Assembly (NCBI RefSeq): GCF_020443705.1
Contig: NZ_JAIZZK010000006.1
Span: 79,223-143,222, forward strand
Origin: Clostridium algoriphilum
GTDB taxonomy: Bacteria; Bacillota; Clostridia; Clostridiales; Clostridiaceae
DNA length: 64,000 bases
Reading direction: 5' to 3'
This document shows, in pieces, positions 48,791 through 57,486 of this stretch. The translations under genes and the position numbers were made by a program. The number at the start of each line of letters is the position of its first letter. Positions within the stretch are counted from its first letter, which is position 1. The notes under the pieces are model-generated. The model was not told the DNA's origin and ran no database searches. It saw only the letters and a list, made by a program, of their open reading frames with translations.

Positions 48791-49660
48791 TTATTTATTC
48801 TTAGTTAAGAGATCTATAAATGCCTTTGAGGCATTGGATAGATAACGATCTTTTTTCCAAACCAGTGCAATTTTAATGGGGATAGGAGTACTAAGTGGAA
48901 TTTTTGCTATGTTTTCATTGTACTCAACAATTTCCTTTAATAAAAAAGAAATGCCAACCCCATTGGAAATAAGGCTCTTGATGGTGTCTAAGTAGTTGGA
49001 TGATAAAATAATATTAGGTTGAATATTGCAATCATTAAAAGACGCTAATATCTTTTGCCTTATGTAGAAGCCTTCCTTTAATAGGATAATGGGTTCGTTC
49101 TCAATATCTTTAAATGTAATGGTTGATTGTTTACTTAAAGGATGTTCTTTTTTTAAGCAAACCAAAAGTTCACTATCAGTAATAGGAAGGGAAGCTAAAG
49201 AGTTATTGGCGGGGTCAGTGATAATCAGGCCTAGATCAAGATCTTCCTTTTCTATCATTTGTTTTATTGTAGTAGATCCATATTCTGTAATATTAAGTTT
49301 GATATTTGGATAGGATTTTTGAAAATTAACAAGTAATTTTGGGAATAAAAAAGTACCAATCATTGGAGGGACACCTATTGTAAGGACGCCCTTTTTAAGA
49401 TCCTGGTAATCCCTCATTTCGGAAGCGGCATTGTCTACTTGTCTTAAAATTTCATCTACCCTTTTCAAAAAAACTTTTCCTTCAGCTGTGGGGATAAACT
49501 GTTTTTTAGATCTGTCAAAGAGCACAATAGACAGTTCTTTTTCTAGATTTTTAATGGAATTGGTAATAGTAGGTTGAGTTACATAAAGTTTTTTTGCAGC
49601 TTGCGTAATGTTATTTAATTGACAAACCATTTGGAAATACTGTAACTGTCTCAATTCCAT
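48791..49660 (-). CDS. LysR family regulator, divergent from the hdr-flx-frd operon
   Basis: The 289-residue protein has an N-terminal winged helix (LRQLQYFQMVCQLNNITQAA, then QPTITNSIKNLEKEL) and a periplasmic-binding-like effector domain. It starts behind AGGAGG and is transcribed away from the big fermentation operon; such divergent LysR genes normally activate their neighbour. A dicarboxylate such as malate or fumarate would be a logical inducer, but it is inference. The effector domain resembles the CysL/YwfK group. Confidence 0.85.
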   Translation of the reverse strand: MELRQLQYFQMVCQLNNITQAAKKLYVTQPTITNSIKNLEKELSIVLFDRSKKQFIPTAEGKVFLKRVDEILRQVDNAASEMRDYQDLKKGVLTIGVPPMIGTFLFPKLLVNFQKSYPNIKLNITEYGSTTIKQMIEKEDLDLGLIITDPANNSLASLPITDSELLVCLKKEHPLSKQSTITFKDIENEPIILLKEGFYIRQKILASFNDCNIQPNIILSSNYLDTIKSLISNGVGISFLLKEIVEYNENIAKIPLSTPIPIKIALVWKKDRYLSNASKAFIDLLTKNK

Positions 49661-49683
49661 GATGCATCCTCCTAGTTATAAGT

Positions 49684-49707
49684 TTTAACTATGATATCAT
49701 AGTTAAA
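49684..49707. promoter_or_regulatory. Perfect 24-bp palindrome at the LysR promoter
   Basis: The arms TTTAACTATGAT and ATCATAGTTAAA meet at 49695/49696 and lie 24-47 bases upstream of the LysR start codon. LysR proteins bind such T-N11-A palindromes for autoregulation. A pair of ATAATATTATAAC repeats lies further on at 49861-49891, nearer the operon promoter. Confidence 0.6.
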
Positions 49708-49732
49708 TAATATTTTTAATTTAAAACATTAT

Positions 49733-50069
49733 GTGTTATTGTTTTAACAAGGAACTAAATAATAGCAAATTGTCCTTAAAACAAATATAAGTAGTTAAAA
49801 AGAAAAAAAATAATGTTTATTTATTAAAAGTGTTAAAATATTAACAAGATTTAGGGAGTTATAATATTATAACCATCATAATATTATAACATATTTCACT
49901 AGTCATAAGTATAAACTGTTATATAATAGTTGAACCGTAATTTTAATTTAGAATACAAATGTTATTGTTTTAACAAAATGTTATACAAAAGGCTACTATT
50001 TTTATATAACATAAGTGTTATAGCGAGAAAAGTAATATTTTTTATTGGAAAGTGTTAAAATATTAACAA
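49733..50069 (+). promoter_or_regulatory. Four Rex-like operators upstream of hdrB
   Basis: GTGTTAAAATATTAACAA at 49830-49847 and again at 50052-50069 match the Rex consensus (TTGTTAA-N4-TTAACAA) at all positions but the first. GTGTTATTGTTTTAACAA at 49733-49750 and ATGTTATTGTTTTAACAA at 49959-49976 each miss two. The weak-strong order repeats with spacings of 97 and 93 bases, as if the segment was duplicated. Rex is the NADH/NAD+ sensing repressor of clostridial fermentation genes. Confidence 0.72.
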
Positions 50070-50076
50070 ATTTGAA

Positions 50077-50125
50077 GGGAGGTGTAAATCTAGACTTGTT
50101 TATTTAAAAGTCTAGATGAGTAAAT
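50077..50125 (+). promoter_or_regulatory. hdrB leader: hairpin between Shine-Dalgarno and start codon
   Basis: GGGAGGTG (50077-50084) lies 41 bases before the hdrB ATG, too far for direct use. A 10-bp stem (50088-50097 with 50108-50117, TCTAGACTT/AAGTCTAGA core) fits between them. When folded, the effective gap shrinks to about 12 bases. This suggests structure-dependent start of translation. Confidence 0.5.
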
Positions 50126-50914
50126 ATGAAATATAGTTATTTTCCAGGTTGTACATTAAAAACGAAAGCTCAGGAATTAGAAAAGTATGCTCTAGATTCT
50201 GCAAACGTTTTAGGTTTTGAATTACAAGAGCAAAAAGAGTGGCAATGTTGTGGTGCTGTGTATCCTCAAGGCAGTGATGAAATAGCTACTAAATTATCCG
50301 CTGTAAGAAGCCTCGTGGGAGCACGGGACAAGGGTGAGAAACTAGTCACTTTATGTGCAGCTTGCCATCACGTAATTAAAAGAGTTAATGATGATATGAA
50401 GAACAAAGATGATATAAGAACAAAGGTTAATAATTATTTGGAGTTACCAGAAACTTATCAGGGAGAGACAGAAGTCCTTCATTACCTTGAAGTGCTTAGG
50501 GATGAAATAGGTTTTGATGAGTTAGCTAAAAAAGTAACCAACCCTCTTACTGGTAGAAAAATAGGAGCATATTATGGATGTTTGCTTCTTCGTCCAAGCA
50601 GCACAATGAACTTTGATGATCCAGAAAATCCTACTATTATAGAAAATTTTATAAAAGCTATTGGTGCAACACCTGTATTATATCCATATAGAACAGAATG
50701 TTGTGGAGGCTACCTTTGTATAGATAAAAAAGATCTTGTAAATAACATGACAGGCAGTATAATTCAATCAGCTGCATCGCATGGTGTAGAAGAGATTGTT
50801 ACTGCATGCCCCCTTTGTAAATATAATCTAGAACTCAGTGAAGAAGGGGCGAAAAATAAACTATCTATCAGCTATTTCACTGAGCTTTTAGCAGAAGCTT
50901 TAGGTGTCAAATAA
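50126..50914 (+). CDS. hdrB: Heterodisulfide reductase subunit B, HdrB
   Basis: The 262-residue protein has two complete CCG (cysteine-rich) domains: YFPGC, WQCCGAV and LCAACHH in the first half, YYGC, TECCGGY and ACPLCKYN in the second. HdrB holds non-cubane 4Fe-4S clusters that cleave disulfides in methanogens. Here it starts a bacterial operon where no heterodisulfide substrate is known, and a fumarate reductase follows. It sits 20 bases before hdrC. Start choice follows the only usable ATG in frame. Confidence 0.9.
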   Translation: MKYSYFPGCTLKTKAQELEKYALDSANVLGFELQEQKEWQCCGAVYPQGSDEIATKLSAVRSLVGARDKGEKLVTLCAACHHVIKRVNDDMKNKDDIRTKVNNYLELPETYQGETEVLHYLEVLRDEIGFDELAKKVTNPLTGRKIGAYYGCLLLRPSSTMNFDDPENPTIIENFIKAIGATPVLYPYRTECCGGYLCIDKKDLVNNMTGSIIQSAASHGVEEIVTACPLCKYNLELSEEGAKNKLSISYFTELLAEALGVK

Positions 50915-50934
50915 GGATAGGAGGGGATAGTGCA

Positions 50935-51345
50935 ATGAAAAGAGTGAAAATATTTTCTGATAGTAAATCAAAAGAGTTAGATCAAATTGTTCATATAAGT
51001 GGACAACGGATACAGGATTGTATCCAATGTGGAAAATGTTCAGCAAGTTGTCCTGCAAGCGAAGGGATGGATATCCTACCTCATCAGGTCATAAGATTAT
51101 TGCAAACAGGTGAATTGGACAAGGTTATAGAGAGCGAAACACTTTGGTCTTGTGCTTCATGTTTTACATGTTCCGAGCGTTGCCCTAGAAACATAGATAT
51201 TGCAAGCGTTTTAGAGGCAGTTAGGCTTATTATCATTAGACGTTCAGGAGAAAATAAAATGTTAGCTGATGATGTCTTTGCAAAAATAGATAATAAAATG
51301 CCACAGCAGGCAATTGTAAGTGGATTTCGTAAGTATAATAAATAA
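50935..51345 (+). CDS. hdrC: Heterodisulfide reductase subunit C, HdrC
   Basis: A 136-residue ferredoxin-like protein with two 4Fe-4S motifs: CIQCGKCSASCPAS near residues 29-42 and CASCFTCSERCP near 73-84. HdrC passes electrons from HdrA to HdrB. The start is ATG after GAGGGGA, following hdrB by 20 bases. It is soluble (no membrane helix), as in cytoplasmic HdrABC complexes. Confidence 0.92.
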   Translation: MKRVKIFSDSKSKELDQIVHISGQRIQDCIQCGKCSASCPASEGMDILPHQVIRLLQTGELDKVIESETLWSCASCFTCSERCPRNIDIASVLEAVRLIIIRRSGENKMLADDVFAKIDNKMPQQAIVSGFRKYNK

Positions 51346-51393
51346 TTTTACAAAAAATAAAAAGTAATTGTCATTTTTAAAGGAGGAATCAAA

Positions 51394-53379
51394 TTGCAGA
51401 GGATTGGAGTTTTTGTTTGTTGGTGTGGAAGTAATATAGCAGCTACCGTAGATATCGATAAAGTCATAGAAGAAGCTAGTAAAATGCCTGGAGTTGTATA
51501 TGCCAAAGACTATCAATATATGTGTTCCGAAGTAGGTCAGAATTTGATTAAAAACGGGATAAAAGATCTAAAGCTAGATCGTATTGTTGTAGCATCATGT
51601 TCTCCTAGAATGCATGAGGCAACATTTCGAAAAGCGGCAAAGGCAGCGGGCTTAAATCCATATTTATTAGAAGTTGCAAATATTCGCGAACATTGCTCAT
51701 GGATACATAAGAGCAAAGAAGAAGGAACCCCAAAAGCTATTGCTCTTGTTAGGGCTGCAGTGGCTAAAGCTACATTAAATAAGGAACTTATACCAGGTCA
51801 AATAGATGTAACACATAGAGCACTTATTATAGGTGGAGGAATTGCAGGAATCCAAACAGCAATTGATATAGCTGAAGCTGGTTATGAAGTTGATATTATT
51901 GAGAAGACACCAAGTATTGGTGGGAAAATGTCTCAGTTAGATAAAACTTTCCCAACATTAGATTGTTCAGCCTGTATTTTGACACCAAAAATGGTAGATG
52001 CATCGTCTCATCCAAATATTCACTTATATACTTACAGTGAACTAGAGTCGGTTACTGGATATGTTGGAAACTTTGAAGCAGTCATTAATCAAAAGGCACG
52101 TAGTGTAGACTTAGATAAGTGTACAGGCTGTGGAGTCTGTTCTGAAAAATGTCCATCAAAGAAAGCTAAAAGTGAATTTAATGAAGGATTAAGAACCAGA
52201 GCGGCTATTTACATGCCATTCGCACAAGCGGTTCCTAATGTACCTGTTATAGATAGAGAAAATTGTATAAAGTTTAAAACTGGAAAATGTGGTATTTGTG
52301 AAAAAGTATGTACAGCGGGTGCTATTGATTATACTCAGGAAGATACTAAAATAACAAAGAAATATGGAGCTATAGTTGTATCCACTGGTTATGATCTTAT
52401 AGGACTCGAAAAATTTGGTGAATACCAGTATGCAGATCACCCAGATGTAATTACATCCCTTGAGTTTGAGAGATTAACAAATGCTGCAGGTCCTACAGGT
52501 GGGCAGCTTCTATGTCCATCAGATAAGAGAAAACCTAAGAAAATAGTATTTGTACAATGTGTTGGATCAAGAGATAAATCAGCAAGAGGTAAAACATACT
52601 GTTCTAAAATTTGTTGTATGTATACAGCAAAACACGCAATGTTAATTAAGGATCACTATCCTGAAATGGAAGCATATGTTTTTTATATTGATGTTCGTAC
52701 ACCAGGTAAAAACTTTGAAGAATTTCAGAGAAGAGCTGTTGAAGAATATGGAGTTCATTATATTAAAGGAATGGTTGGTAAAGTTTTCCCGGATGGAGAA
52801 AAACTACAAGTTCACGCAGTAGATTCTTTGACTGGAGAAACAATTGAAATTGATGCGGATATAGTAGTACTCGCAGCGGCAACTAAGGCTAAAGATGATG
52901 CAACTACAATTAAGAGAATATTAAGCATTAGTACAGATAACGATAATTTCTTTACAGAAGCTCATCCAAAACTTCGTCCTGTAGAAACTCATTCTGCCGG
53001 AATATTTTTAGCAGGAGCTTGCCAAGGACCAAAAGATATCCCAGAAACGGTTGCACAAGCAAGTGCTGCAGCAGCTAAGGTTATTGGAGTATTAAGTAAG
53101 GATAAACTGGTTAACAATCCATGTGTATCAGAGGTAAACGAAGCAATTTGTAGTGGATGTCTTGCATGTACTAAGATATGTCCATACGATGCGATTTCAT
53201 CTGGTACTGTAGAGGTTAACGAAAATGGTAAAAAGATTACTAAAATAGTAGCAAAGGTAAATGAAGCCCTTTGTCAAGGCTGCGGTGGATGCACAGTAGC
53301 ATGTAGACCTGGTGCCATTGACCTTAAGGGATTTACAAATAAACAGATTTTAGCGGAGGTGGATGCCATATGTCGTTAG
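51394..53379 (+). CDS. hdrA: Heterodisulfide reductase subunit A, HdrA (bifurcating flavoprotein)
   Basis: The 661-residue protein starts at TTG behind AAAGGAGG. Order of parts: an N-terminal Cys domain (CWCGSNIA, MCSEVG, ASCSPRMH), a Rossmann FAD domain (IIGGGIAGIQTAIDIAEAG near residue 147), an inserted ferredoxin-like part (CTGCGVCSEKCP), the FAD-domain end (AGACQGPKDIPETV) and a C-terminal two-cluster domain (CSGCLACTKICP, CQGCGGCTVACR). HdrA FAD is the bifurcating centre in characterised complexes. It overlaps flxD by 10 bases. Confidence 0.93.
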   Translation: MQRIGVFVCWCGSNIAATVDIDKVIEEASKMPGVVYAKDYQYMCSEVGQNLIKNGIKDLKLDRIVVASCSPRMHEATFRKAAKAAGLNPYLLEVANIREHCSWIHKSKEEGTPKAIALVRAAVAKATLNKELIPGQIDVTHRALIIGGGIAGIQTAIDIAEAGYEVDIIEKTPSIGGKMSQLDKTFPTLDCSACILTPKMVDASSHPNIHLYTYSELESVTGYVGNFEAVINQKARSVDLDKCTGCGVCSEKCPSKKAKSEFNEGLRTRAAIYMPFAQAVPNVPVIDRENCIKFKTGKCGICEKVCTAGAIDYTQEDTKITKKYGAIVVSTGYDLIGLEKFGEYQYADHPDVITSLEFERLTNAAGPTGGQLLCPSDKRKPKKIVFVQCVGSRDKSARGKTYCSKICCMYTAKHAMLIKDHYPEMEAYVFYIDVRTPGKNFEEFQRRAVEEYGVHYIKGMVGKVFPDGEKLQVHAVDSLTGETIEIDADIVVLAAATKAKDDATTIKRILSISTDNDNFFTEAHPKLRPVETHSAGIFLAGACQGPKDIPETVAQASAAAAKVIGVLSKDKLVNNPCVSEVNEAICSGCLACTKICPYDAISSGTVEVNENGKKITKIVAKVNEALCQGCGGCTVACRPGAIDLKGFTNKQILAEVDAICR

Positions 53380-53834
53380 AAGCCGAGAAAATCGAGGAGA
53401 TAGATAAAGTTGAATTTGAACCCTTAGTTGTAGCCTTTTGTTGTAATTGGTGTAGTTATGCAGGGGCAGATTTAGCTGGGACAAGCAGATTCAGCTATCC
53501 TGCTAATGTTAAAATAATTAGGGTACCATGTTCATGTAGAGTTAGTGAAAACTTTGTACTACGTGCCTTCCAAAGAGGCGCTGACGCCGTAGTAATTGCC
53601 GGTTGTCATCCAGGAGATTGTCATTATACAAGTGGAAACTATCACACAAGACGTCGTTTTTCGATCTTGACAAACTTACTTGAATATATGGGAATAGAAC
53701 CAGAACGATTTAAAGTAGATTGGATTTCAGCAGCGGAAGGACACAAATTTGCAAGTGTTATGAATGATGTATTAGAGAAAGTTCATAAACTTGGTCCTAA
53801 TGGAAAGTTGAGGGATGATAGATGGATAAGATAA
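53370..53834 (+). CDS. flxD: MvhD/FlxD-type 2Fe-2S electron-transfer subunit
   Basis: The 154-residue protein carries the MvhD/FrhD-like cysteine set: FCCNWCSYAG near residue 22, VPCSCRV, AGCHPGDCHY. It links an electron-input module to HdrA in the Mvh-Hdr and Flx-Hdr complexes. The VPCSCRV motif has Cys where most MvhD proteins have Gly (CSGRV). Its gene overlaps hdrA and flxC, indicating fixed stoichiometry. Confidence 0.87.
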   Translation: MSLEAEKIEEIDKVEFEPLVVAFCCNWCSYAGADLAGTSRFSYPANVKIIRVPCSCRVSENFVLRAFQRGADAVVIAGCHPGDCHYTSGNYHTRRRFSILTNLLEYMGIEPERFKVDWISAAEGHKFASVMNDVLEKVHKLGPNGKLRDDRWIR

Positions 53835-54808
53835 CACAAAAAATAAGAGAGACCGCAAAATTAGCTTTAGAAAAAGGCGAAGTAGAGAAAATTATAGGTT
53901 GGGCAAAAGGAGATACTTGGGATGATTCATATCCTGTATTTGTTACAGATGTAGATAAAGCAGATTCATTAATCTGGGACAACTTCTGCGTTAATAACGT
54001 AAGTAAATATCTTATTAAAGAACTAAAACAAAGTAATAAGGTTGGTGTATTTTTAAAAGGATGCGATTCCCTTGGGTTTAACCAACTGATAGTTGATAAT
54101 AGAATAGACAGAACAAAGGTTGTTGTCTATGGCATAAGTTGCCCTGGTATGATTGACCCAGAAAAAGTAAAAAAAGAAGGATTAAATAAAGGCCTCAAAA
54201 GCGTTAAAAGATCCGGAGATCAAATTATATTTGTAACAAGTGATGGAGAAAAGAAAGTAGCAAGCAAAGAATTTGAATTTGATAAATGCCTTAAATGTAG
54301 ACATCCTAATCCTGTTGTTTATGATCAGTTAATGACAGACACTTTAGAGGAGAGAGAAGTAGATTTAGAAGCTAGATTTAAAGATGTAGAAGATCTTGAA
54401 GCGCTATCTAATGACGAGAGATCAGATTATTGGAAAAATCAATTTTCAAAATGTATAAGATGTAATGCTTGCCGTAATATATGTCCTGCATGTAGTTGTG
54501 AAAAATGTATTTTTGATAACACTAAAGCAGAAGTATCAGGTAAAGCAAAAGCAGATACTGAAGAACAATTTTATCACATTATTAGAGCTTATCATGTTGC
54601 AGGTCGATGCGTTGAATGTGGAGAATGCAGTAGAGTATGCCCAGCAGGTATCCCACTTCATAAATTAAATAGTAAAATAATAAAAGATTTAAATGGACTT
54701 TATGGCGAACATGAGGCAGGGCTAGATTCATCTGTTGAAGCCCCAATCGGTATGTTTAAACTGGATGATTGTGATTCCTTTACAGAGCATGGAGGTGGAA
54801 AAAAATGA
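53822..54808 (+). CDS. flxC: FlxC-like 4Fe-4S protein
   Basis: The 328-residue protein has an N-terminal alpha/beta part related to coenzyme-F420-hydrogenase-beta-like folds (GVFLKGCDSLGFNQLIVDN), a Cys pair KCLKCRHPNP, and a C-terminal two-cluster ferredoxin domain (CIRCNACRNICPAC, CVECGECSRVCP). This matches FlxC of the Flx-Hdr system described in Desulfovibrio. It overlaps flxD by 13 bases and flxB by 4. Confidence 0.83.
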   Translation: MDKITQKIRETAKLALEKGEVEKIIGWAKGDTWDDSYPVFVTDVDKADSLIWDNFCVNNVSKYLIKELKQSNKVGVFLKGCDSLGFNQLIVDNRIDRTKVVVYGISCPGMIDPEKVKKEGLNKGLKSVKRSGDQIIFVTSDGEKKVASKEFEFDKCLKCRHPNPVVYDQLMTDTLEEREVDLEARFKDVEDLEALSNDERSDYWKNQFSKCIRCNACRNICPACSCEKCIFDNTKAEVSGKAKADTEEQFYHIIRAYHVAGRCVECGECSRVCPAGIPLHKLNSKIIKDLNGLYGEHEAGLDSSVEAPIGMFKLDDCDSFTEHGGGKK

Positions 54809-55842
54809 TGAAGAAAATATCAAAGAGTCAGTTTTCACAGCTTTTCAGTAACATTGATAAGTCATATCAACTGTTTTTGCCTGTTGAATTAGATGGTAAA
54901 GTTAATTTCGACCTTTGGCAAGAAGGTGACAAGGTGAATATAGAAAAATTGAAAACTAATATTTCACCTAAGAGTTTTATTTTTCCTCAAAGCGAAACTT
55001 ACATGAAATTTAAAAGAGATGGCAAAAAACTCAAGATAGATAATGTTGGAGGAAAAAAAGAAGATTACGTAATCTTTGGTGTTAGGCATTGTGATGCAAG
55101 TAGCTTTAAGCTTCTTGATAATGTATTCCTAGAAGAACCTGTAGATAGATTATATGAGCAAAGACGCGAAAAAGGAACAATAGTTACCATGGCCTGTTTT
55201 GAGCCAGAAGAAAATTGTTTCTGTACTTCATTTGGAATTAAGCCAGAAACGGCTCCTAAAGAGGTAGATGTAACTACATGGGATTTAGGGGAAAGTATAT
55301 TGTGGCAATCACAAACTCAAAAAGGTGAAGCACTAACTGAGAAACTAAATGATATTTTAGAAGATGCAACAGATCAAGATAAAGCAGAATTAAATAAATT
55401 ACAAGAGTCTACAATAGGTAAAGTGAAAGAACTTCCTTTAGCAAATTTAGACCCTACAAAAATAACCGGAGAGCTTAATGATTTATTTGAATCTGAAATT
55501 TGGCAAGAACTTAGCGAACGTTGTTTAGGTTGTGGAGCATGTACTTTTGTATGTCCTACTTGCCATTGTTATGATGTTGCTGACTTTAAGGGTGATGCAC
55601 AAACAGGAGAAAGATTCCGTTGTTGGGATTCATGTATGTTCTCAGATTTTACTCTAATGGCCCATGGAAATATAAGAAAGACGCAAAAGGAAAGATTCAG
55701 ACAGAGGTTTATGCATAAACTTGTTTATTACCCAAATAATCATGAGGGTGTATATGCTTGTGTTGGATGTGGAAGGTGCGTTGAAAAATGTCCTGTTCAT
55801 CTGGATATTGTAAAAGTAATTAAAAAGTTAGGTGGTGAATAA
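54805..55842 (+). CDS. flxB: FlxB-like 4Fe-4S protein (AsrA-related)
   Basis: The 345-residue protein has a large domain with ENCFCTSFG and a C-terminal dicluster motif: CLGCGACTFVCPTCHC and CVGCGRCVEKCP. It is related to the sulfite-reductase subunit AsrA and to hydrogenase beta-like subunits. In Flx it relays electrons from FlxA to FlxC. The start overlaps the flxC stop as ATGA, a sign of strict coupling. Confidence 0.83.
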   Translation: MMKKISKSQFSQLFSNIDKSYQLFLPVELDGKVNFDLWQEGDKVNIEKLKTNISPKSFIFPQSETYMKFKRDGKKLKIDNVGGKKEDYVIFGVRHCDASSFKLLDNVFLEEPVDRLYEQRREKGTIVTMACFEPEENCFCTSFGIKPETAPKEVDVTTWDLGESILWQSQTQKGEALTEKLNDILEDATDQDKAELNKLQESTIGKVKELPLANLDPTKITGELNDLFESEIWQELSERCLGCGACTFVCPTCHCYDVADFKGDAQTGERFRCWDSCMFSDFTLMAHGNIRKTQKERFRQRFMHKLVYYPNNHEGVYACVGCGRCVEKCPVHLDIVKVIKKLGGE

Positions 55843-55844
55843 CA

Positions 55845-56693
55845 ATGAGCTGCAGCTGTAATGAAGAACATGTAAACCCTTTGATACCTGAGATTGTTGT
55901 GATAGCGGAAATGAGGGCAGACACTCAGGATGTAACTACTTTTAGAGTTACCAAACCAGGCGGTGGAAAACCGTTCGAACATATGCCAGGTCAATGTGCA
56001 ATGATTTCAGTTCCACCACTTGGAGAAGCAATTTTCTCAATTACTTCTTCTCCAACGCAAAAAGATTTTATAGAATTTAGCGTAAAACGATGTGGTGAAG
56101 TGACTGAATACCTACACAGTTTGGAAGTTGGAAGTGAAATAGGCGTTCGCGGACCCTATGGAAATAATTTTCCTGTAGATGATGTACTAAAAGGAAAAGA
56201 TTTACTTTTCATTGGTGGTGGTATAGGACTAGCACCTATCCGCTCAGTTATAAATTATGTAATGGATAATCGTGAAAATTATGGAAAGGTAGATATTTTA
56301 TATGGATCAAGAACACCTGGAGATCTTGTTCAATCAGAAGATATCTTTGAAAACTGGCCATCGAGGCCTGATACAAAAGTTCATTTGACTGTTGATCATG
56401 AAACTGAAGGATGGGATGGACATGTAGGATTTGTTCCTAATTATATTAAAGAGATTGGATTTAGCACAGATAAAGTGGCTTTGATATGTGGACCACCTAT
56501 CATGATAAAATATAGTCTTCAAACGCTGTTAGAAATAGGATTTAAGAAGGAACAAATATATACAACTTTGGAATTAAAAATGAAATGTGGCGTAGGAAAA
56601 TGTGGACGTTGCAATATCGGAGATAAATATGTGTGTAAAGATGGTCCAGTATTTAGATGCGATGAAATAGATGAGCTTCCAGACGAATATTAA
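55845..56693 (+). CDS. flxA: FlxA-like FAD/NAD(P)H-binding electron-input subunit
   Basis: The 282-residue protein has a ferredoxin-reductase fold: FAD segment (FSITSSPTQKD, EVTEYLH), NAD(P) segment (LLFIGGGIGLAPIRSVINY, ILYGSRTPGDL, CGPPIMIKYSL) and a C-terminal PyrK-type 2Fe-2S motif (CGVGKCGRCNIGDKYVCKDG). It is the predicted NADH entry point of the complex. It starts two bases after flxB. NADH preference is inferred from family members, not from a decisive residue. Confidence 0.88.
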   Translation: MSCSCNEEHVNPLIPEIVVIAEMRADTQDVTTFRVTKPGGGKPFEHMPGQCAMISVPPLGEAIFSITSSPTQKDFIEFSVKRCGEVTEYLHSLEVGSEIGVRGPYGNNFPVDDVLKGKDLLFIGGGIGLAPIRSVINYVMDNRENYGKVDILYGSRTPGDLVQSEDIFENWPSRPDTKVHLTVDHETEGWDGHVGFVPNYIKEIGFSTDKVALICGPPIMIKYSLQTLLEIGFKKEQIYTTLELKMKCGVGKCGRCNIGDKYVCKDGPVFRCDEIDELPDEY

Positions 56694-56755
56694 TGTAAAC
56701 ACTAAATCAGTTTAATCCATCCCATTATAGATTAGGGATAAAGGAGGCATATAAA

Positions 56756-57436
56756 ATGTCCAATAAAGAAATGGTGGAAATATATATATTAAATAAAAAA
56801 TACACTGTACCTTCGACACTTACAATTATGGATTCATTGGAGTATGCAGGGTACCAATTAATTAGAGGATGCGGATGTAGGGCTGGATTTTGCGGTGCCT
56901 GTGCCACAATATATAGAGTCAAAGGTAAGCAAGAATTAAAGGTGTGCTTAGCATGTCAAACAAAGGTTGAAGATGGTATGTATTTAACTCAATTACCGTT
57001 CTTCCCTGGAAACAAAAAAATATATGATATGAATGAATTAGAGCCAAATGCTGATACAATGATGAAGCTTTATCCTGAAATATATAGCTGTATTGGATGT
57101 AACTCTTGTACAAAGGGATGTCCACAAGACCTTAATGTTATGCAATATATTGCTTATGCTCAAAGAGGTGACCTTGAAAAATGTGCACATGAATCATTTG
57201 ATTGTGTTATGTGTGGAATTTGTGCTTCAAGATGTCCAGCTGGTATAACTCATTACCAAGTAGGCGTGCTTGCTCGTAGACTTACAGGTAAATACATTTC
57301 TCATGAAACAGAAGATTTGACAAAAAGGGTAGCTGAAATTCAAGAAGGCATGTATGATGATGCATTAGCAAATCTAATGAGTAAAAACGTTGATGAATTA
57401 AAGGATATATACAATACAAGAGATATTGAAAAGTAA
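56756..57436 (+). CDS. frdB: Fumarate reductase iron-sulfur subunit, FrdB-like
   Basis: The 226-residue protein has a plant-type 2Fe-2S domain (RGCGCRAGFCGACATIY, VCLAC) and a C-terminal domain with two 4Fe-4S motifs (CIGCNSCTKGCP, CVMCGICASRCP). Methanogen TfrB has the same N-terminal layout but ends with a CCG domain; that part is missing here and corresponds to HdrB. No membrane partner is present, so the enzyme should be soluble. It has its own AAGGAGG 62 bases after flxA. Confidence 0.87.
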   Translation: MSNKEMVEIYILNKKYTVPSTLTIMDSLEYAGYQLIRGCGCRAGFCGACATIYRVKGKQELKVCLACQTKVEDGMYLTQLPFFPGNKKIYDMNELEPNADTMMKLYPEIYSCIGCNSCTKGCPQDLNVMQYIAYAQRGDLEKCAHESFDCVMCGICASRCPAGITHYQVGVLARRLTGKYISHETEDLTKRVAEIQEGMYDDALANLMSKNVDELKDIYNTRDIEK

Positions 57437-57486
57437 AAATTACCCTAGAATCACATAAAATATAGTTATATCAGGGAGGTATTTAA

